Source of the DNA: Climacium dendroides | Taxonomy: Eukaryota; Streptophyta; Bryopsida; Hypnales; Climaciaceae | Reading direction: 5' to 3' | Length of the DNA stretch: 64,000 nt | NCBI GenBank assembly: GCA_950106755.1 | Contig: OX467092.1 | Span: 27,914,582 to 27,978,581, forward strand | Shown: one piece after another, positions 11,310 to 23,285 of the stretch | Layout: every line of letters starts with the position of its first letter | Numbering within the stretch: the first letter of the stretch is position 1 | Position numbers and translations under genes: made by a program | The notes under the pieces: generated by a model | What the model saw: the letters and a program-made list of their open reading frames with translations, nothing else | Told to the model about the DNA's origin: nothing | The model's database searches: none

Positions 11310-12575
11310 TATTTGTGGCTATGTATTGATGTATATTGCAAGTTTTATAAATATGTTGTTTCCATCGTCATGTTTTATAAAACGAATGGAATTCATATAT
11401 TAGAGTAGATGGTGTAGGTTTGATTTGATTGTTTGTATTTCATTGCTTGGTATTGCATAAATGTGTTGAAGTATATGTTTTGTGTTTACAAAACAATGTT
11501 TTTTTTGTTCAATATTCTTTATTTTGTATTCTTCAACTTTGTTTTATCTATTTTTAACTTCATTTTATTTTGTGTCTATCATTGAGTACATTTTATTTGA
11601 AATTACATTGCTATTGGGGAGCAAAATGTAGTGGAAATATCCACTATTTATTTGGTCAACATGTAAAGCACTTGTCACATTCTGGGTAGGGGGCCGGTTG
11701 GTTGTTACAATTTTCCTGCTTGCAAAGCTCACTTAGCAGCACCAAGTCATGTTTTTTCTCTCATGCGCTCATATGTCCTTGACGGGAATCGAACTCAGAC
11801 CGCTTCAATGAGATGAACAACCCCTTACAACGGACTGCGGAGCTCATGACTTGGTGTTCAGAAAATAACACAATCTTTATTTATATTAATCAGAACATTT
11901 ATTCTAAATCAAATTACATGTGTTTAAACAGACAATCACTCAAAAGACTCTCATTTTAATGGAAATTGCAAATTACAACTAGAAAATGTAGCCTAAACTG
12001 TGGAACATTATAATTCATTATTTAGGGTCTAAATGGACTATATTATTTTGAGAGACTCCAAACCTCTCAAAATATTGAATATAGTGTTCGAGTGAATTAG
12101 CATTCATGGACTAGTATGTCAAGAAACTCGACGTCCCACAGAATCAAGGAAACCTGAGAAAATCTCGGCAACAACTCCAGTGCAGAAGTTGCAATTTCTA
12201 GATCTAAGTTGCCGTAACAGTCATTCCGGGTTTCAGTGCTGAACTTTGCGGCAATTGGGCGAGCTGCCAGAAACAGTGAGCAGAAGCTCTAGATCAGAAA
12301 ATGGGAACCGATGGAAAAGCTCAATCTTGCCGAGTAACAAACACAGGGAAGAATTGTTTAATGAAGAGGAGTTCAAGAGGGCATGAATTACGCCAACGTC
12401 ATGGCACACCCCAGCTACAGAAGAGATATATGGTCTCTAGCAATAAGATCCCACTGCGGGCTCAACTTGCTCATACAATAATCATTCGCTATGAAATGCT
12501 GTTATTGAAGTGTGAGCAAGATGTTATTGAAATTATATCTCACAAATCAAGCATTGGCAAAAACCTTTCACTGAA
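11310..12575. other. Non-coding interval up to the CACTA element
   Basis: It starts with the AT-rich 3' flank of HTHED copy A. The only structured feature is the inverted-repeat unit at 11,740-11,856. A 131-codon frame at 12,301 (ATG) has no recognisable domain and continues into the CACTA left end, so I do not call it a gene. Confidence 0.5.
11740..11856 (-). repeat. Small inverted-repeat unit with tRNA-like T-arm sequence
   Basis: CACCAAGTCATG (11,740-11,751) and its exact complement CATGACTTGGTG (11,845-11,856) bound a 117-bp unit. On the minus strand the interior contains GAGTTCGATTCCCGTC, close to the tRNA T-arm/B-box consensus. I cannot fold a full cloverleaf, so this is not called a tRNA gene. 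It may be a SINE fragment or a MITE. Confidence 0.4.
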
Positions 12576-13834
12576 CACTATAAGAAAATGGTGTCCGCCT
12601 GGACATCTAGCCAAAAACGACGTATATCCGCGTAGACACGATACGTTGCACGAGACGTCAGGGTGTCAGGTCGAGAAAGTGGAGATTTTGCGATGATGTC
12701 TGTGTTAGCATTGCTAGATTGCAGTCACAGCATACTGATGCTACAAAAAACGTGCATGCAATGTAAGGCATCCAGGTGGACATCAGATGTTTCCCAGGAT
12801 GTCCACAATAACATGTTTAGCCACGTCATCATCTTTGGTCAAACATACCTCACAAGTTTAGATAGAATTTTGGTGCGGTCAGAGGTTTAGTGACTGCCCA
12901 AGGCTAAAAAGAGGACAATGGGTAGGTTGTGACTCCTAAAAGCTTATGTGGCATTTGATGTGGCGAGATGAGGTGGTTATTGTGTGACGTGGACCGACGA
13001 GGTGGCAAGATGACGTGGCTGCTATGTGACGTGGCATGATGACGTGGATATTGTATGACGTGGACAAGGATGATGACGTGGCATGCCACGTCAGCATCCA
13101 TGTTCCGACCTCGGATGTCTCTGTAGACATCACACCTGACGTTCTGACATCCACATTGACATCACTTCTAGCATTAACATTTTGTACTTCCTGCCACTGT
13201 AACTTCAAAGCACATACTATCCACGGTGCGTTTCATTACATCTGACTGGACATGTGGGTGTTGTAGAAGCAACTGTAGGCGTCCACTTTGATGTCAAAAA
13301 TGACTTTAGATGCATGACATTATTTTATAAAAAAGGGTGAATTTGTACATGATGCACTTCCTTCCTATGTGTTTACTTAGGTCAGGGGCATTTCTGGGTT
13401 CTTCAAGTCATACAACTTATGCACGTTCTTCAAACTTCATTAGGATAAGATTGCAACCTACTCTTATGATGTCACGTACAGCACCGAAGTAGACAGATTC
13501 TGTTAGAAAATGCATGTTCAAGATGCATCAGGAATACTTGGAAGACATGAACATGTTGATGTCCACGTATTTTGCAGACGTCCTATGTGACGTCTAAATG
13601 CTATCACAGCATACACATGTCAATGATGTGAACACCCTATGCTTCTTCCTCAGATGCGATGTCATCGCTAACTATGGCAACATATTCGCCACCATGGTCT
13701 ATGGGTTGGCGCACCGGGTCCACGACTTGTTGCACTGGTTGTAGTCCATTGAAGTCCCTATCATTCACCAACTACACCATGTTCAGGGTTGTCGTTAGAA
13801 GGTACAATGAGCCACGTCTACCCCTCACCTCAGT
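12576..13834. repeat. CACTA left subterminal region
   Basis: GGACATC and GATGTCC recur in both orientations from the terminus inward. Between 12,955 and 13,100 there is a run of TGACGTGG units ending in a 20-bp perfect palindrome at 13,074-13,093. CACTA transposases bind short repeated subterminal motifs, so these are the likely recognition sites. TGACGTGG is also the core recognised by plant bZIP factors. No protein-coding stretch is visible here. Confidence 0.75.
13074..13093. promoter_or_regulatory. 20-bp palindrome, left copy
   Basis: TGACGTGGCATGCCACGTCA is a perfect palindrome 498 bp from the left CACTA terminus. The identical sequence occurs at 42,022-42,041, 289 bp from the right terminus. 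It contains two ACGT cores in the TGACGTGG context that plant bZIP factors bind. It could be a binding site for the element's own protein or for a host factor. Confidence 0.7.
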
Positions 13835-14556
13835 TCAGCAAACTACTTTCCAACCAAGCCGATGTGGATCGTCGGAGAAGAATACCTGTTGGCAATGCAA
13901 AGGAAAGGCAAATGAATCTGCATGGACTGTTCCATCCAAATGGTTGAAGTTTGCCAACGTGAAGCCATACTTATCCTGTTGCACGCTAGGAGCTCGACTA
14001 CCTTGTGTGCCCCTCACCCAATCACACAACAACACTGTGACGCAGTGATTTCGATAATCCAATACCAAAATCTCTTCAATGTACCCCACATACTCCTGCG
14101 TGGATTCCAGTGGCCGGCCATTTTGCAAACCCCAACGAAGCTGGCGTGTGAAACTCGCTACCACTCCAGAATCACGGGTAACAAGCCCACGTTCAGAGCT
14201 TCGAGCACGGAGGTGCATGCCATGACAGTACATTTGACGGTGCGATGTTGCCTTCCGCTCAAGAAGCTGCGCATAATGTCTGATGTCTTCATCCACTGGA
14301 CGTCCAGAATGATCAGCCTCCGTCACCGTTGACGTCAGCCACTGTGCGAAGGATGGAAACTCACTTAGTTCAACTAGATAACGGACAGCTCTTCCTGGAT
14401 TTGAGCGCCGCCATGCAACACGAAAAGCTTCCCGCTCCTCCCATCTTTGGGACTTTGCTGCAGTGTAGTCCCTACATCACACTCAGCAATAATGAAATTA
14501 GGACAACGGATTGAAGATTTGACATCATGTATGCCGGGGCCAAGTACAGTGTGCAT
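13835..14556 (-). CDS. CACTA TNP2 C-terminal exon region (DUF4216-like)
   Basis: The minus strand reads a segment with EYVGYIEEILVLDY, then VLLCDWVRGTQG, DKYGFTLANF and QQVFFSDDP...WKVV. This is the order of motifs in DUF4216, the domain that follows DUF4218 in many plant TNP2 proteins. A second open segment at 14,374-14,556 probably links the two domains. Exact exon borders are uncertain. The region lies 3' of the DUF4218 exon on the same strand and completes the TNP2 gene. Confidence 0.65.
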
Positions 14557-14963
14557 GGCACATTTGCAAAGGTGTACAAGAATTCAAGTAGTCCTTAACA
14601 ACGATCGTGTGTTGAGGGTTTCCTCTTCTACTGAGATGTCCACACTGGGGCCAAAACAAACATCAAAGCGTCTTCCTACATGACATCATTGAACGTGCCG
14701 GCGTCGGATATGACGTCTGCTAGGAGTGTATATAAGGCAACGTGATGTCCAAAGTGGCACTAGAAAGCAGTGCCAGTTACTTACTCTCGCCAAGTTTCCA
14801 AGCATGGCGCATTGTCAATTACGAACGCATGTGCATACACTCGCAAAGCATCGGATAATGCCCTCTCTTTTGATTTCCTGCTACGTATCACCTCGTCATT
14901 CATGATGGGATCTTCGTCTACATCCCAAACGCGCTCACCAGTCCCTTGAAACTGTCTCATGTA

Positions 14964-15345
14964 TTATGTGCAGAAGCCAAGCGTGTCTTCAATGCGATAT
15001 CCCTCTGCTATGCTACCTTCTGAATGCACCAAAGTCCGCACATAATCCTTCAAAGTCTTCATGTATCGCTCAATGGGGTACATCCACCTACAATGCACTG
15101 GGCCACATACAAATAACTGTTCAACAAGGTGCACTAGCAAATGGGTCATTATATTCAAGAATGTCGTGGGGAACTCCTTCTCTATGAGGCAGGTTGCCAT
15201 AATAACATCCTGCATGAGGACATCTTTGTCAGCTTCCTTGATCTCCTTCTCACAAAGTCTTTGGAAAACCATGCTCATTTTTATAATAGCCAAGCACAGA
15301 TTCTCATCCAAGATGTTCCGGACAGCCACCGGTAGAATCTACACA
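14964..15345 (-). CDS. CACTA TNP2 exon encoding DUF4218
   Basis: The exon opens after a minus-strand acceptor ending TGTAG near 15,346 with ILPVAVRNILDEN. It then reads MATCLIEKEFPTTFLNIMTHLLVHLVEQL, CGPVHCRWMYPIERYMKTLK and EGSIAEGYRIEDTLGFC (short segments quoted in order, not one continuous run). These are the hallmark DUF4218 motifs of plant TNP2 proteins. The stretch is open with no internal stop. Its function in the protein is unknown. It continues the preceding catalytic exons at 16.05-15.6 kb and 18.3-16.4 kb. Confidence 0.75.
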
Positions 15346-15609
15346 TGAACAACATCTCTGTAAGTCACTCTCCCACTGCTACATTTTTAACACATTTCCT
15401 TGTAACTTGCATGAGGGTCACCCGGACATTAATTTTGGACATCCACTACAACGTCTTTGTGTTGAATATGACATACTACTAGAAAACGCATCACAGCCAA
15501 ATGAAACACTATCATGTTCATGAAGATGTCTTCCCGTGCACTGTCATTAACATACTACTGCCTTCAACAACGTTACTAAAGACATATGATGTCCACAACG
15601 GTTCAGGAG

Positions 15610-16042
15610 CAGTGACAATCTCTGAACTCCCTCCCTTCCTTGGATAAGTTCAACGAACCCTTGTGTCACGTCCCATGGCAACCTCACTTGCTGCATGAGA
15701 ATGTGATAATCATGTGTCTTCATATACTATAATGTTCCATTCTGTAGACGTTTATGAATTGCACCAACATAGTTTGTTGGGGTACGGATACTTGATACTA
15801 TATCCACAAACTTCCTGCGCTCATCTACTGTCATTGCATACGACGCATTTGGCATGTAGAAATCGTGTTGGCGTCTTCGTGGGCCTTGAAGCCAAATTTC
15901 TCTACGTATTCCAAGCTGTTCTACATCAATGCGGCTGCCAGGGCTATCGTTCATAGCAAGAAGGGTCTTCACCATGTTCTCGCATAAGTTTTTCTCACAA
16001 TGCATCACATCCAAAATGTGTTGGATCAAAAGATACTGCAGA
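15610..16042 (-). CDS. CACTA TNP2 exon, end of catalytic domain
   Basis: A minus-strand acceptor (TTCTGCAG) near 16,043 leads into YLLIQHILDVMHCEKNLCEN, the motif near the end of the TNP2 transposase domain. After RTPTNYVGAIHKRLQNGTL comes an in-frame TAG, and then KTHDYHILMQQVRLPW, the typical lead into DUF4218. The TAG at about 15,727 is therefore a nonsense change inside a once-open exon. The preceding intron runs back to the donor near 16,381. Confidence 0.65.
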
Positions 16043-16364
16043 AGGAAACACACATAAATCTTAAAGTACGCTCTGCCCTCCAAAAAAATGTGTATCGTCA
16101 CTTCCCGTGTTGTCTGCTAAGAAAACGTACAACGACATTCAGCCTTCACTTTGTATTCACGACTACGTCTGAAGGGACATGTAACACAACATGAAATGTT
16201 CACATTGCACGGCTGAATAGGCGGCCACTATCTACAGCTATTGCAATTTGTGCAGCAGGATGTCTTCTATGACATCTACTTGGACATCAACGCGCCAGTA
16301 CTATGACACAGAACGTTAGAGAGGACGTACCACTCAGACATTGGACACTACCTACATGTCAAAG

Positions 16365-18326
16365 TCAGGTTAGACCACTTTGTACCTTCCAATAGGGCAG
16401 CTCAAACAATGCACTCAAGCGTTTCACCCCTGTGAAATGCACTGGGTCATCCTTTCCATCTTCTCTTCCACCCAGATCTAGAAACGCTTGCCGCCACGCA
16501 GCATATCGAATAACATCTTCGACGGTCATGCCCTTTGGCCTGAAGCGATGCTCTACTTTTCCATTGAAGCGACGATTTCGACGATAAGGATGGTGTCGAC
16601 TTAAGTACCTTCGTATGCCCCCATATACAATCTTGGACCCTCTTGTACTTCGATTCGCCCTCACATCGCCGGTTCTTGCAAGTCGAGAATCTGTCTCAAG
16701 ACCACAATCTGGGCATCCTTTATATCCCTTGCAAGACAAGCCAGAGATCAGAGCATACGCAGGAAAATCGGATATGGTCCACATTAGTAAGCCACGCATG
16801 ATAAAGCGACGAGCACCTTCGGGCTGTGAGAAATCTTGAGCCACCACACCTTCCCACAATGCATGTAGCTCCTTCAACAATGGTCGCAAGAACACATCCA
16901 TGTTCTTAGAAGTTGGGGACTGCTTCCCAGAAATGAGAAGGCTAAGGGAGATGAAGAATTTCTTTGTCACAAACCATGGCTCAAAATTGTAAATCAAAAT
17001 GAGCACCGGCCATGTCGACCAATTCGTGTTGCTCAGCTTGAAGGGATTGACACCATCCAATGCTAGTGCCAGACGCAGGTTCCTGTCGTCAGCACTGAAG
17101 TTGTCAAAGTGGACGTCCACGTTGACATGCTTCCAAGCAGGGCTGTCCACCACTGACCGCATGATGCCGTCATCGCTGACATGCCGCGTCCAACCCGTCA
17201 GCATCTGAGCGATCTCCAAAGATCGAAACATGCGTTTAAGTCTTGGGATCAAGGGAATGTGTCGAACAACCCTTGTTGGTATTGAGTTCGTTCCCTCCAC
17301 CCACCTTAGTTTAGAGCACTTCAGGCACGTACTTAGATTTGCATGCTCGTCTTCGAATAGCACACAACCACCTGGGCACACATGGATGTTGTTGTACTCT
17401 AAGCCCAACTTCCTAATCATTTTCCTTGCCTCATAATGACTAGTAGGGAGCTTGTTGTTCTTCGGGAGCAAGTCTGATGACAAACACCGTAGGAGCTCAC
17501 TAGTGAAATGGTTACTCACGCGGAAGACCACGCACATATTCATGATGATGATTGTTGCTGACAGAATACTTGATGATGCCCCCTCGTACAATGCTATTGT
17601 TGCGTGCTCATATAAACGCTACATGTCTTCAATAGTGTCAACGTCAACGTCTGCTTCAGCACCTGACGCTCCGTCAGACGCCAAGGTGTCCGAATGCAAT
17701 GCATCGCCACGATCAAAGGCCTCCATGACTTGCCTTTGGACGTCGTGTTGTACATCCAGAGGAGCGTCGTCGTCATTAGCAGTGTCACCGACATCAGTGT
17801 CCCCTAATTCTGGTCCTCCGTTCACATCCTACATCTGAATGTCTTCCTCTACTATATCTGCGTCATTCTCAACGACGTCATCGTCGTCATACACAAGATC
17901 TTCCACCCATATGCCATTAGGAGGGTATCCATTGGGTGGGTCCCCTCCAATCATTGATTTCGTCAAAAAAACATCCCATCCCACCTCTCCATGATGCTTC
18001 CGAATCACATGGATAGTCCGGCGTCTTCCTCCATGATAATATTTGCATAGACATGGAAACCTCGTCAAATTCAGCTGCGTTGCTACCCTCAACTCGGTTT
18101 GTAGAATAAGGTCACCTATAGGAATGTGACGAAGGACACGACCGTCTGCATTGATGTGCACTCTTACAGCACGACGTCCACGCCTGCCCTCCATGTCCGT
18201 CATAGGCATCAACACGTACATGCACTTGCTGATATCATGCAATTTGAAATGTCCACTCTTGAAGTAATTAAACTTGTTTCCTACAACATGCAATGGGAAA
18301 GACGAAGAGAAAGATATAGTAGACAA
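16365..18326 (-). pseudogene. CACTA TNP2 transposase, main 5' region, with in-frame TAGs
   Basis: A single minus-strand frame runs from about 18,326 to 16,365, interrupted only by TAG at 17,829-17,831 and TAG at 17,619-17,621. The 5' part (FPCLCKYYHGG...HGEVGWDVF) resembles the transposon-associated zinc-binding domain, followed by an acidic linker. From 17,591 the TNP2 core is clear: MIRKLGLEYNNIHVCPGGC, LFEDEHANLSTCLKC, LIPRLKRMFRS, LALDGVNPFKLSNTNWSTWP and LLMWTISDFPAYA. It ends at PYWK, next to a GTACAA donor. The start codon is not certain. The protein would cut the element ends during cut-and-paste transposition. The stops suggest this copy is no longer active. Confidence 0.75.
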
Positions 18327-20600
18327 TCAGAAGGAAGTCAAGGGTGGTTGAAAAGGAACACTTCTGATCACCCAGTGACAATTTTGAACGTCTAGATGTT
18401 TTTGTGAACATATGTTTGTCACTGTAGACATCTACTTTGACACCATCATGTCCACTGCACCTATCTGTTCATCACTATCTCTTAGATCGTGGATAGTAGT
18501 TCGTGCAGTACTGTAGACTTGTGAACCTATAACATCCAACATCACAGTCTATGAATTATTTGTTTTGGTGGAAACCAAATGTATACGTCTCGAGGAAGAA
18601 AGAAAATTTTCCACAAATATTAGGTCCTGTTTCCAAAGAACATGAGCGTAAACTGCAAATGAGGTTCATTTCCTTAGTACTTCAGAATGGGATAAAAAAG
18701 CAATGCCAAGCAATGAAACCCGACGCCCAAACGCCTACTTCTTGCAAATTGTAATTGATAAGTGGCTTTTATGACTTGAAATCTCTTTGTAACTCTCTTC
18801 TTTTAACTACAGGGCATCAACTCAAACAGAGGTAGGACACGTGAATGTGCTGGAGTTGACTTCCAAAGGCCCTAGGTGCGTCCAGCATCATGTCCAGTAA
18901 GACGCATTTATGTCTATAGGAATACCACAATGTCACCCACAGGCTTGTACGTGACATCAACACGTCTGAATAGAAGATAAAAAGGTATTTGCTACACGTG
19001 CTACGTTTGACATGGGGTGCTACGCCTAACATCCTGGAAGGCACCGGAAAGTTATATAAGTTTATTCATAAGGACATTGACATGTTCTGCTTGACGTTAA
19101 GTCTTGCGCAGGCAGGTTAGAAAAAGCATTGGGTGAAGCTACGCAACACTACATCCCATGCACTTTAAGGACTGCAGCTCTAAGCAGTCAGTGGTTTCCA
19201 TGGCTAAGGAGGGCAGTAAGGTTTGCGCTTTGAAATTATAGTACATTATAGGCACTACTTTCTTAGAAGAAGCTAATTTAGCATCATTTAGAAGCTACCT
19301 AGGTAGAGGATAGCCATACAATATAGCAGAAGAAGAATGAATTGTATTGCTGGGACTTCGTTACTTCCAAGAAGAAAAAGTGGTTACAAGTTTCATTTCA
19401 ATAAGTCCCCCATAAAAGATGGTGAAAAGATAAAGACAAGGTGAATTTCAAGTTCTACTCTAAAGCTTCTAGTTTTCAAGCTCTAATTTGGTAGAGCCTC
19501 AAAGAAATGACTTAGAGCCAAAAAAAAATTAAAAGGTGAAAGGCAAGTTCTAATTTAGAAATTGTATTTTGAAGAAGCTTCAAAGAAATGACTTAGGGAA
19601 TACAAATAGAAGGTCAAAGCCAAGTTCCATTTTACAAATTTTATTTTGAGGAAGCCTAATTCAAACTCTAGGATATTCTTTTACTTTAGACCCCACTTAC
19701 AGAATAAAAATAGAAGGTCGAAGCCAAGTTCCATTTCACAACTTCTAATTATTCACTTGGAGAATAAAAATGGAAGGTCAAAGCCAAATTCGAATTTCCT
19801 AAGAACATGTGCGATGAGACGCAGTCATGCCTACTAGGACACGATAGTGTCATTTGTGATGTCATGCAAAACATCATCGCAACATATCCCCTTGTCCATT
19901 TCAAATTGGCAAAAAACGCATCGTTACTAACACCAAGTCAGACATCATGATGTCCGAGTTGATGTCTACATGTCAATTGTGATGTCTGATGAAGCACACA
20001 AATGTCAACTTCCAACCTAAGGGCCCTCTTGAAAAGTACAGCACCCGACGTCACACATGGGGCTGTCGCTCCGTCATGGGACTTAGAGAAACCCTAGGCC
20101 CACGTTCGGCCTTCCTCTTCCTGCAGCTGCTCTTTTTCCTTCACCTACACTTGAATTTGCAAACTTCTAAGGAATTGAGCATGTTTCACCAGTTTGTGGA
20201 CAGCATTGTTGCTGCTGTACTCACCGCAGGGATGGAAAAATCAGTAGCTGTAGTAGATGGAAGCCCCCATCGCAGCAAGCGCCTAAACAAGACCAAGCAC
20301 CGTGTAGACAACTTCTTCCCTCCTTCGCTTCCTCCTCTCCCTCCTCTCCTCTCCTCTCCTCCCTTCCCCTCCCCTCCCCTCCCCGCCCCGCAAGCCTCCG
20401 TCATGGCCTCCAACAGCTCCCGTCAATTCTAGGAATTAAAATTGGCGTCATTGAATTGTGTAGGCAGATTAGGGTTTCATCCATTTTTTCCATCCATGAC
20501 ACACTGAGGCTTCAACTGATGTCTAACTGAACATCACTAGGAGCGTTGGGGAATTTAAGCTTGACATTGGGATTATCTTTGTTCTCTTGTTGATGCATCT
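18327..20600. other. CACTA internal spacer between divergent genes
   Basis: The spacer separates the minus-strand TNP2 and plus-strand TnpA-like genes and so should hold both promoters. GATGTCC/GGACATC motifs occur at 18.4-19.05 kb and 19.85-20.0 kb. Between 19,380 and 19,810 there is a degenerate tandem repeat of GAATAAAAATAGAAGGTCAA-like units. A CT-rich microsatellite lies at about 20,330-20,395. A plus-strand frame at 19,989-20,432 starts with ATG but runs into that microsatellite, and I cannot support it as a gene. Confidence 0.5.
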
Positions 20601-20605
20601 CTTGT

Positions 20606-20961
20606 TTGAAGGTGGAGGAGCAACGTGCGGAGGTGGAGCGTGGGAGCGTGGAGGTGAAGCATGGGAGCGTGGAGGCGGAGCGTGGAAGCATTGAGGCAGA
20701 GTGTGGAGGCAGGAAGGACTCCCACGCCCAAGCGGGGAACCCCGGCACCCTTGCACGGAGCCCCCACGCAAGGGCGGGGAGCCCCGTGCGGAGCCCCCTC
20801 GGTGCCGCCCCTGTGGGGAGCCCCCAGTGGGGAGCCCCCAGTGGGGAGCCCCTTGCCGCGGGGAGCCCCTGCCGTGGGGAGCCCCTGCCGTGGGGAGCCC
20901 CTGCGCTAGAGGAGGGAGCCCCTCCCGCGCCGCAGCTCCTCCAGCAGCGGGAGCAGGTCAG
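20606..20961 (+). CDS. Possible upstream exon of the CACTA TnpA-like gene
   Basis: The plus frame encodes a Glu/Arg-rich start (KVEEQRAEVERGSVEV), then a Pro/Gly/Ser-rich repeat, and ends QLLQQREQ next to a strong donor (CAG then GTATGT at 20,962). The middle (about 20,755-20,925) is a GC-rich minisatellite of GGGGAGCCCCTGCCGT-like units, so the Pro/Gly part may be repeat-driven. The position, upstream of the Transposase_24-like exon on the same strand, fits an N-terminal disordered segment. No start codon can be chosen. Confidence 0.35.
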
Positions 20962-21944
20962 GTATGTAATTTTTATTTTTTTTGGTTTTGGTTTGTTGTA
21001 GTCTTGTGTTGTTGTGAATTTTCAATCTCTCTCCTTACACTCCACTACTTTGGTTTCCATTTGCAGGAGTGATCCTTGTGTTGGCTTTTGAGAGTAGCAT
21101 GAGAAAATCCTTCATGAGATTGTTTGATTTAGGAGCGGTTTTCAGGAGCCATGAATCACCTTGGATTTCAGTTTAGCAAGTTTATGAGCTGAGCCATCCA
21201 TGAGTGTCCAGCCTACTGCAACGGAGGATCTACATTGCTTGCAGGCACAGGTTGTTAGACTTTTAAGGATAGTTGATTTTATTTCCATTGTGTACAATGA
21301 AGTACTCATTTGCTTCCTTGTGACATTGTGGATGTCAAGGGGGACTTGCACATGCTTCTGTGGATGTCAAAGCAGACATCAATGTGTCCACTTGGCCAAT
21401 TTTCTTTTTCTTTTTCATTTTCTGCTTGCAGGTGGGTGAACATCCATGGTGGCGTGGTAGTGCTTTTCCGGACACTTATGTGTCCTTGATGATGTCACAA
21501 AGAGCTGCAGGGGACATTATGTCCATTTTTTCGTGTCCTATTCGCAGATGAGACTACCATATGGACTCCCCTGTGGCGTAGTAATGTTTTTATAAACATG
21601 CAGATGTCCAATGTGATGTCCTGCAGTGCATCACATGTCACGTTCTTGGTTCTTAAGTGTCTTGTATACATTCTTGCTTCATTCCTTCTCGTGCGTGACA
21701 CTCCCGTTCGACCGTTGCTTGAGTAGGTTGTGAGTTCTTTTTTTGAATTTGATGTCCTCCTGGACGTCATGATGCTGAATATGACATTTGGATGAGCATC
21801 ACCATGCCTTCTATATTGATGTCTGCAGTGGTGTTCAGATGTCTACAATGATGTCTGTGCAGACATCATTGTGTCTGCGAAATTAAATTATCTCGGAAGT
21901 CTTATCGTTTGCAAGTGTTTTGTATTGTGACCGTCTTATTTCAG
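20962..21944. other. Probable intron region of the TnpA-like gene
   Basis: This T-rich DNA lies between the donor at 20,962 and the acceptor ATTTCAG ending at 21,944. It holds several GATGTC and GACATC motifs, and possible small exons (a TTTGCAG acceptor near 21,066) that I cannot resolve. No other gene is seen. Confidence 0.4.
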
Positions 21945-22876
21945 ACTGGGAAGTTGGAGGCGACCAAGTGGAGATAAATCCTTCGTGGTTTCCGAAGCAT
22001 GTGACGAAGACTTTGATCAATGTTCGCCATCATTTGATGAAGTTGATCGATGGGGATTGCCCTAAACCACCAGAAGTTGATGCCTCCGTGTGGAGGAGGT
22101 TGCAAGAGAGGCACAGCTCGTCAGACGCCAAGGAGAAGTCTGCGCAAATGCGTGCAGTTTCTAAGGCGAAGGGGTTCAAGGAGGCTCAATTGAGGCTCAT
22201 TGAAAAGAATGTCATAGGTGAATTGGTGAGAGTCCTCCACTTCCATTTGTTTCGGATGTCCATTCAGACATCATGTTGCTTTGTAAGATGTCTGCATTTA
22301 TGAACCTCATGTCTGAAATGATATTTGCGTGGACATCAATGTCGAGACCTTTAATTGTTTTCGTGTGCTAGACCCTACAACTTGGACGCATACCTTATGA
22401 GTCGGAGGTGAAGGAGGCAACGGACAAGGAGTATGCTCGGCGCCAAGCAGAGACCCGCAACTCACCTCATGACTACAGTCCAGATATACAAGAACTGCGG
22501 ACGTCGAACGCAGAGTTGGGAGGGCGCCTTGGTTGAGTAGAAGAGCTTCTCCAACAACTCCTTCATTCCCTTGGAGGCAATAATCTTCAAAGTCATGTTC
22601 TCTCAAATGTAGGAGGTGGTGGTCAGAATGCTGGATGCGATGTCACTCTTGTGAAGAAGGTAGCTGTTGAGGACGTCCCCATAGATGTCGAGGGGGGATC
22701 TTTACGTCAATGCTGACGTCGGTGGTGACGTTGCTGAAGACATCGCAGATGACGTTGAAGAAGAAGTGGACTACTTGAAGGACACCGTTTCGGACGTCCA
22801 GACTAACAACAACGCTGGTGCAGACGTCTGAGAAGACGTCCAATTGTGCGTTGTGCAGACCATTCCCAAGCACAGC
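21945..22876 (+). pseudogene. CACTA TnpA-like protein (Transposase_24-like), part left of the hAT
   Basis: Exon 21,945-22,225 follows an ATTTCAG acceptor and ends at a GTGAGA donor. It encodes PSWFPKHVTKTLINVRHHL, then VDASVWRRLQERHSSSDAKE and SAQMRAVSKAKGFKEAQLR, resembling the plant Ptta/En/Spm (Transposase_24) domain. The next exon begins at 22,372 and encodes a charged, probably coiled-coil region (KEYARRQAETRN). It is broken by TGA at about 22,535, by a frame change at the G-run near 22,691, and by another TGA near 22,828. The hAT then interrupts it at 22,877. TnpA-type proteins bind subterminal repeats and assist TNP2. Confidence 0.6.
22869..22876 (+). repeat. hAT target-site duplication, left copy
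   Basis: AGCACAGC lies immediately left of the hAT terminus CAGGGTT and is exactly repeated at 40,450-40,457, immediately right of AACCCTG. Eight base pairs is the diagnostic duplication length for hAT insertion. Confidence 0.93.
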
Positions 22877-22884
22877 CAGGGTTA

Positions 22885-23285
22885 CATGGACGTCTGGACG
22901 TCCGGACGGACGTCCAGCGTCTACGTCCGCCGGTTCCCGAACGTCCGCCGACATAGGACGTTCTGACCGTCCAGCGGACGGGGAGGCGGACGGGGCGGAC
23001 GGGGCGGATGGGAGGCGGACGGGGCGGATGGGAGGCGGATAGGACGGCGGACGGGGAGGGCGGACGGGGAGCCGGACGGGAGGGCGGACGGGGAGCTGGA
23101 CGGCAAGGCGGACGGGGAGGGCGGACGGGGAGGGCGGACGGGGAGGGCGGACGGGGAGGCGGACGGGGAGGCGGACGAGAGGCGGACGGGAGGGCGGACG
23201 GGAGGGCGGACCGGGAGGCGGACGGGGAGGCAGACGGGAAGGCGGACGGGAAGGCGGACGGGGCAGATGGGTCGGTGTGGGGTCG
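22885..23285 (+). repeat. GGACGG cluster 1, left subterminal
   Basis: Dozens of GCGGACGG units, many as GGCGGACGGGGA, run almost uninterrupted inside the left hAT terminus. The motif reads GGACGG on the plus strand, so it points inward. Long open frames on both strands here (Arg/Pro/Ser- or Gly/Arg/Asp-rich) are products of the repeat and not genes. Confidence 0.9.

Noticed and set aside
11740..11856. A tRNA gene
   Set aside because: Only a T-arm-like segment is visible; no acceptor stem or anticodon arm could be formed.
19989..20432. 147-codon ATG-started frame in the CACTA spacer
   Set aside because: Its second half is a CT microsatellite and no TnpA or TNP2 similarity is visible.
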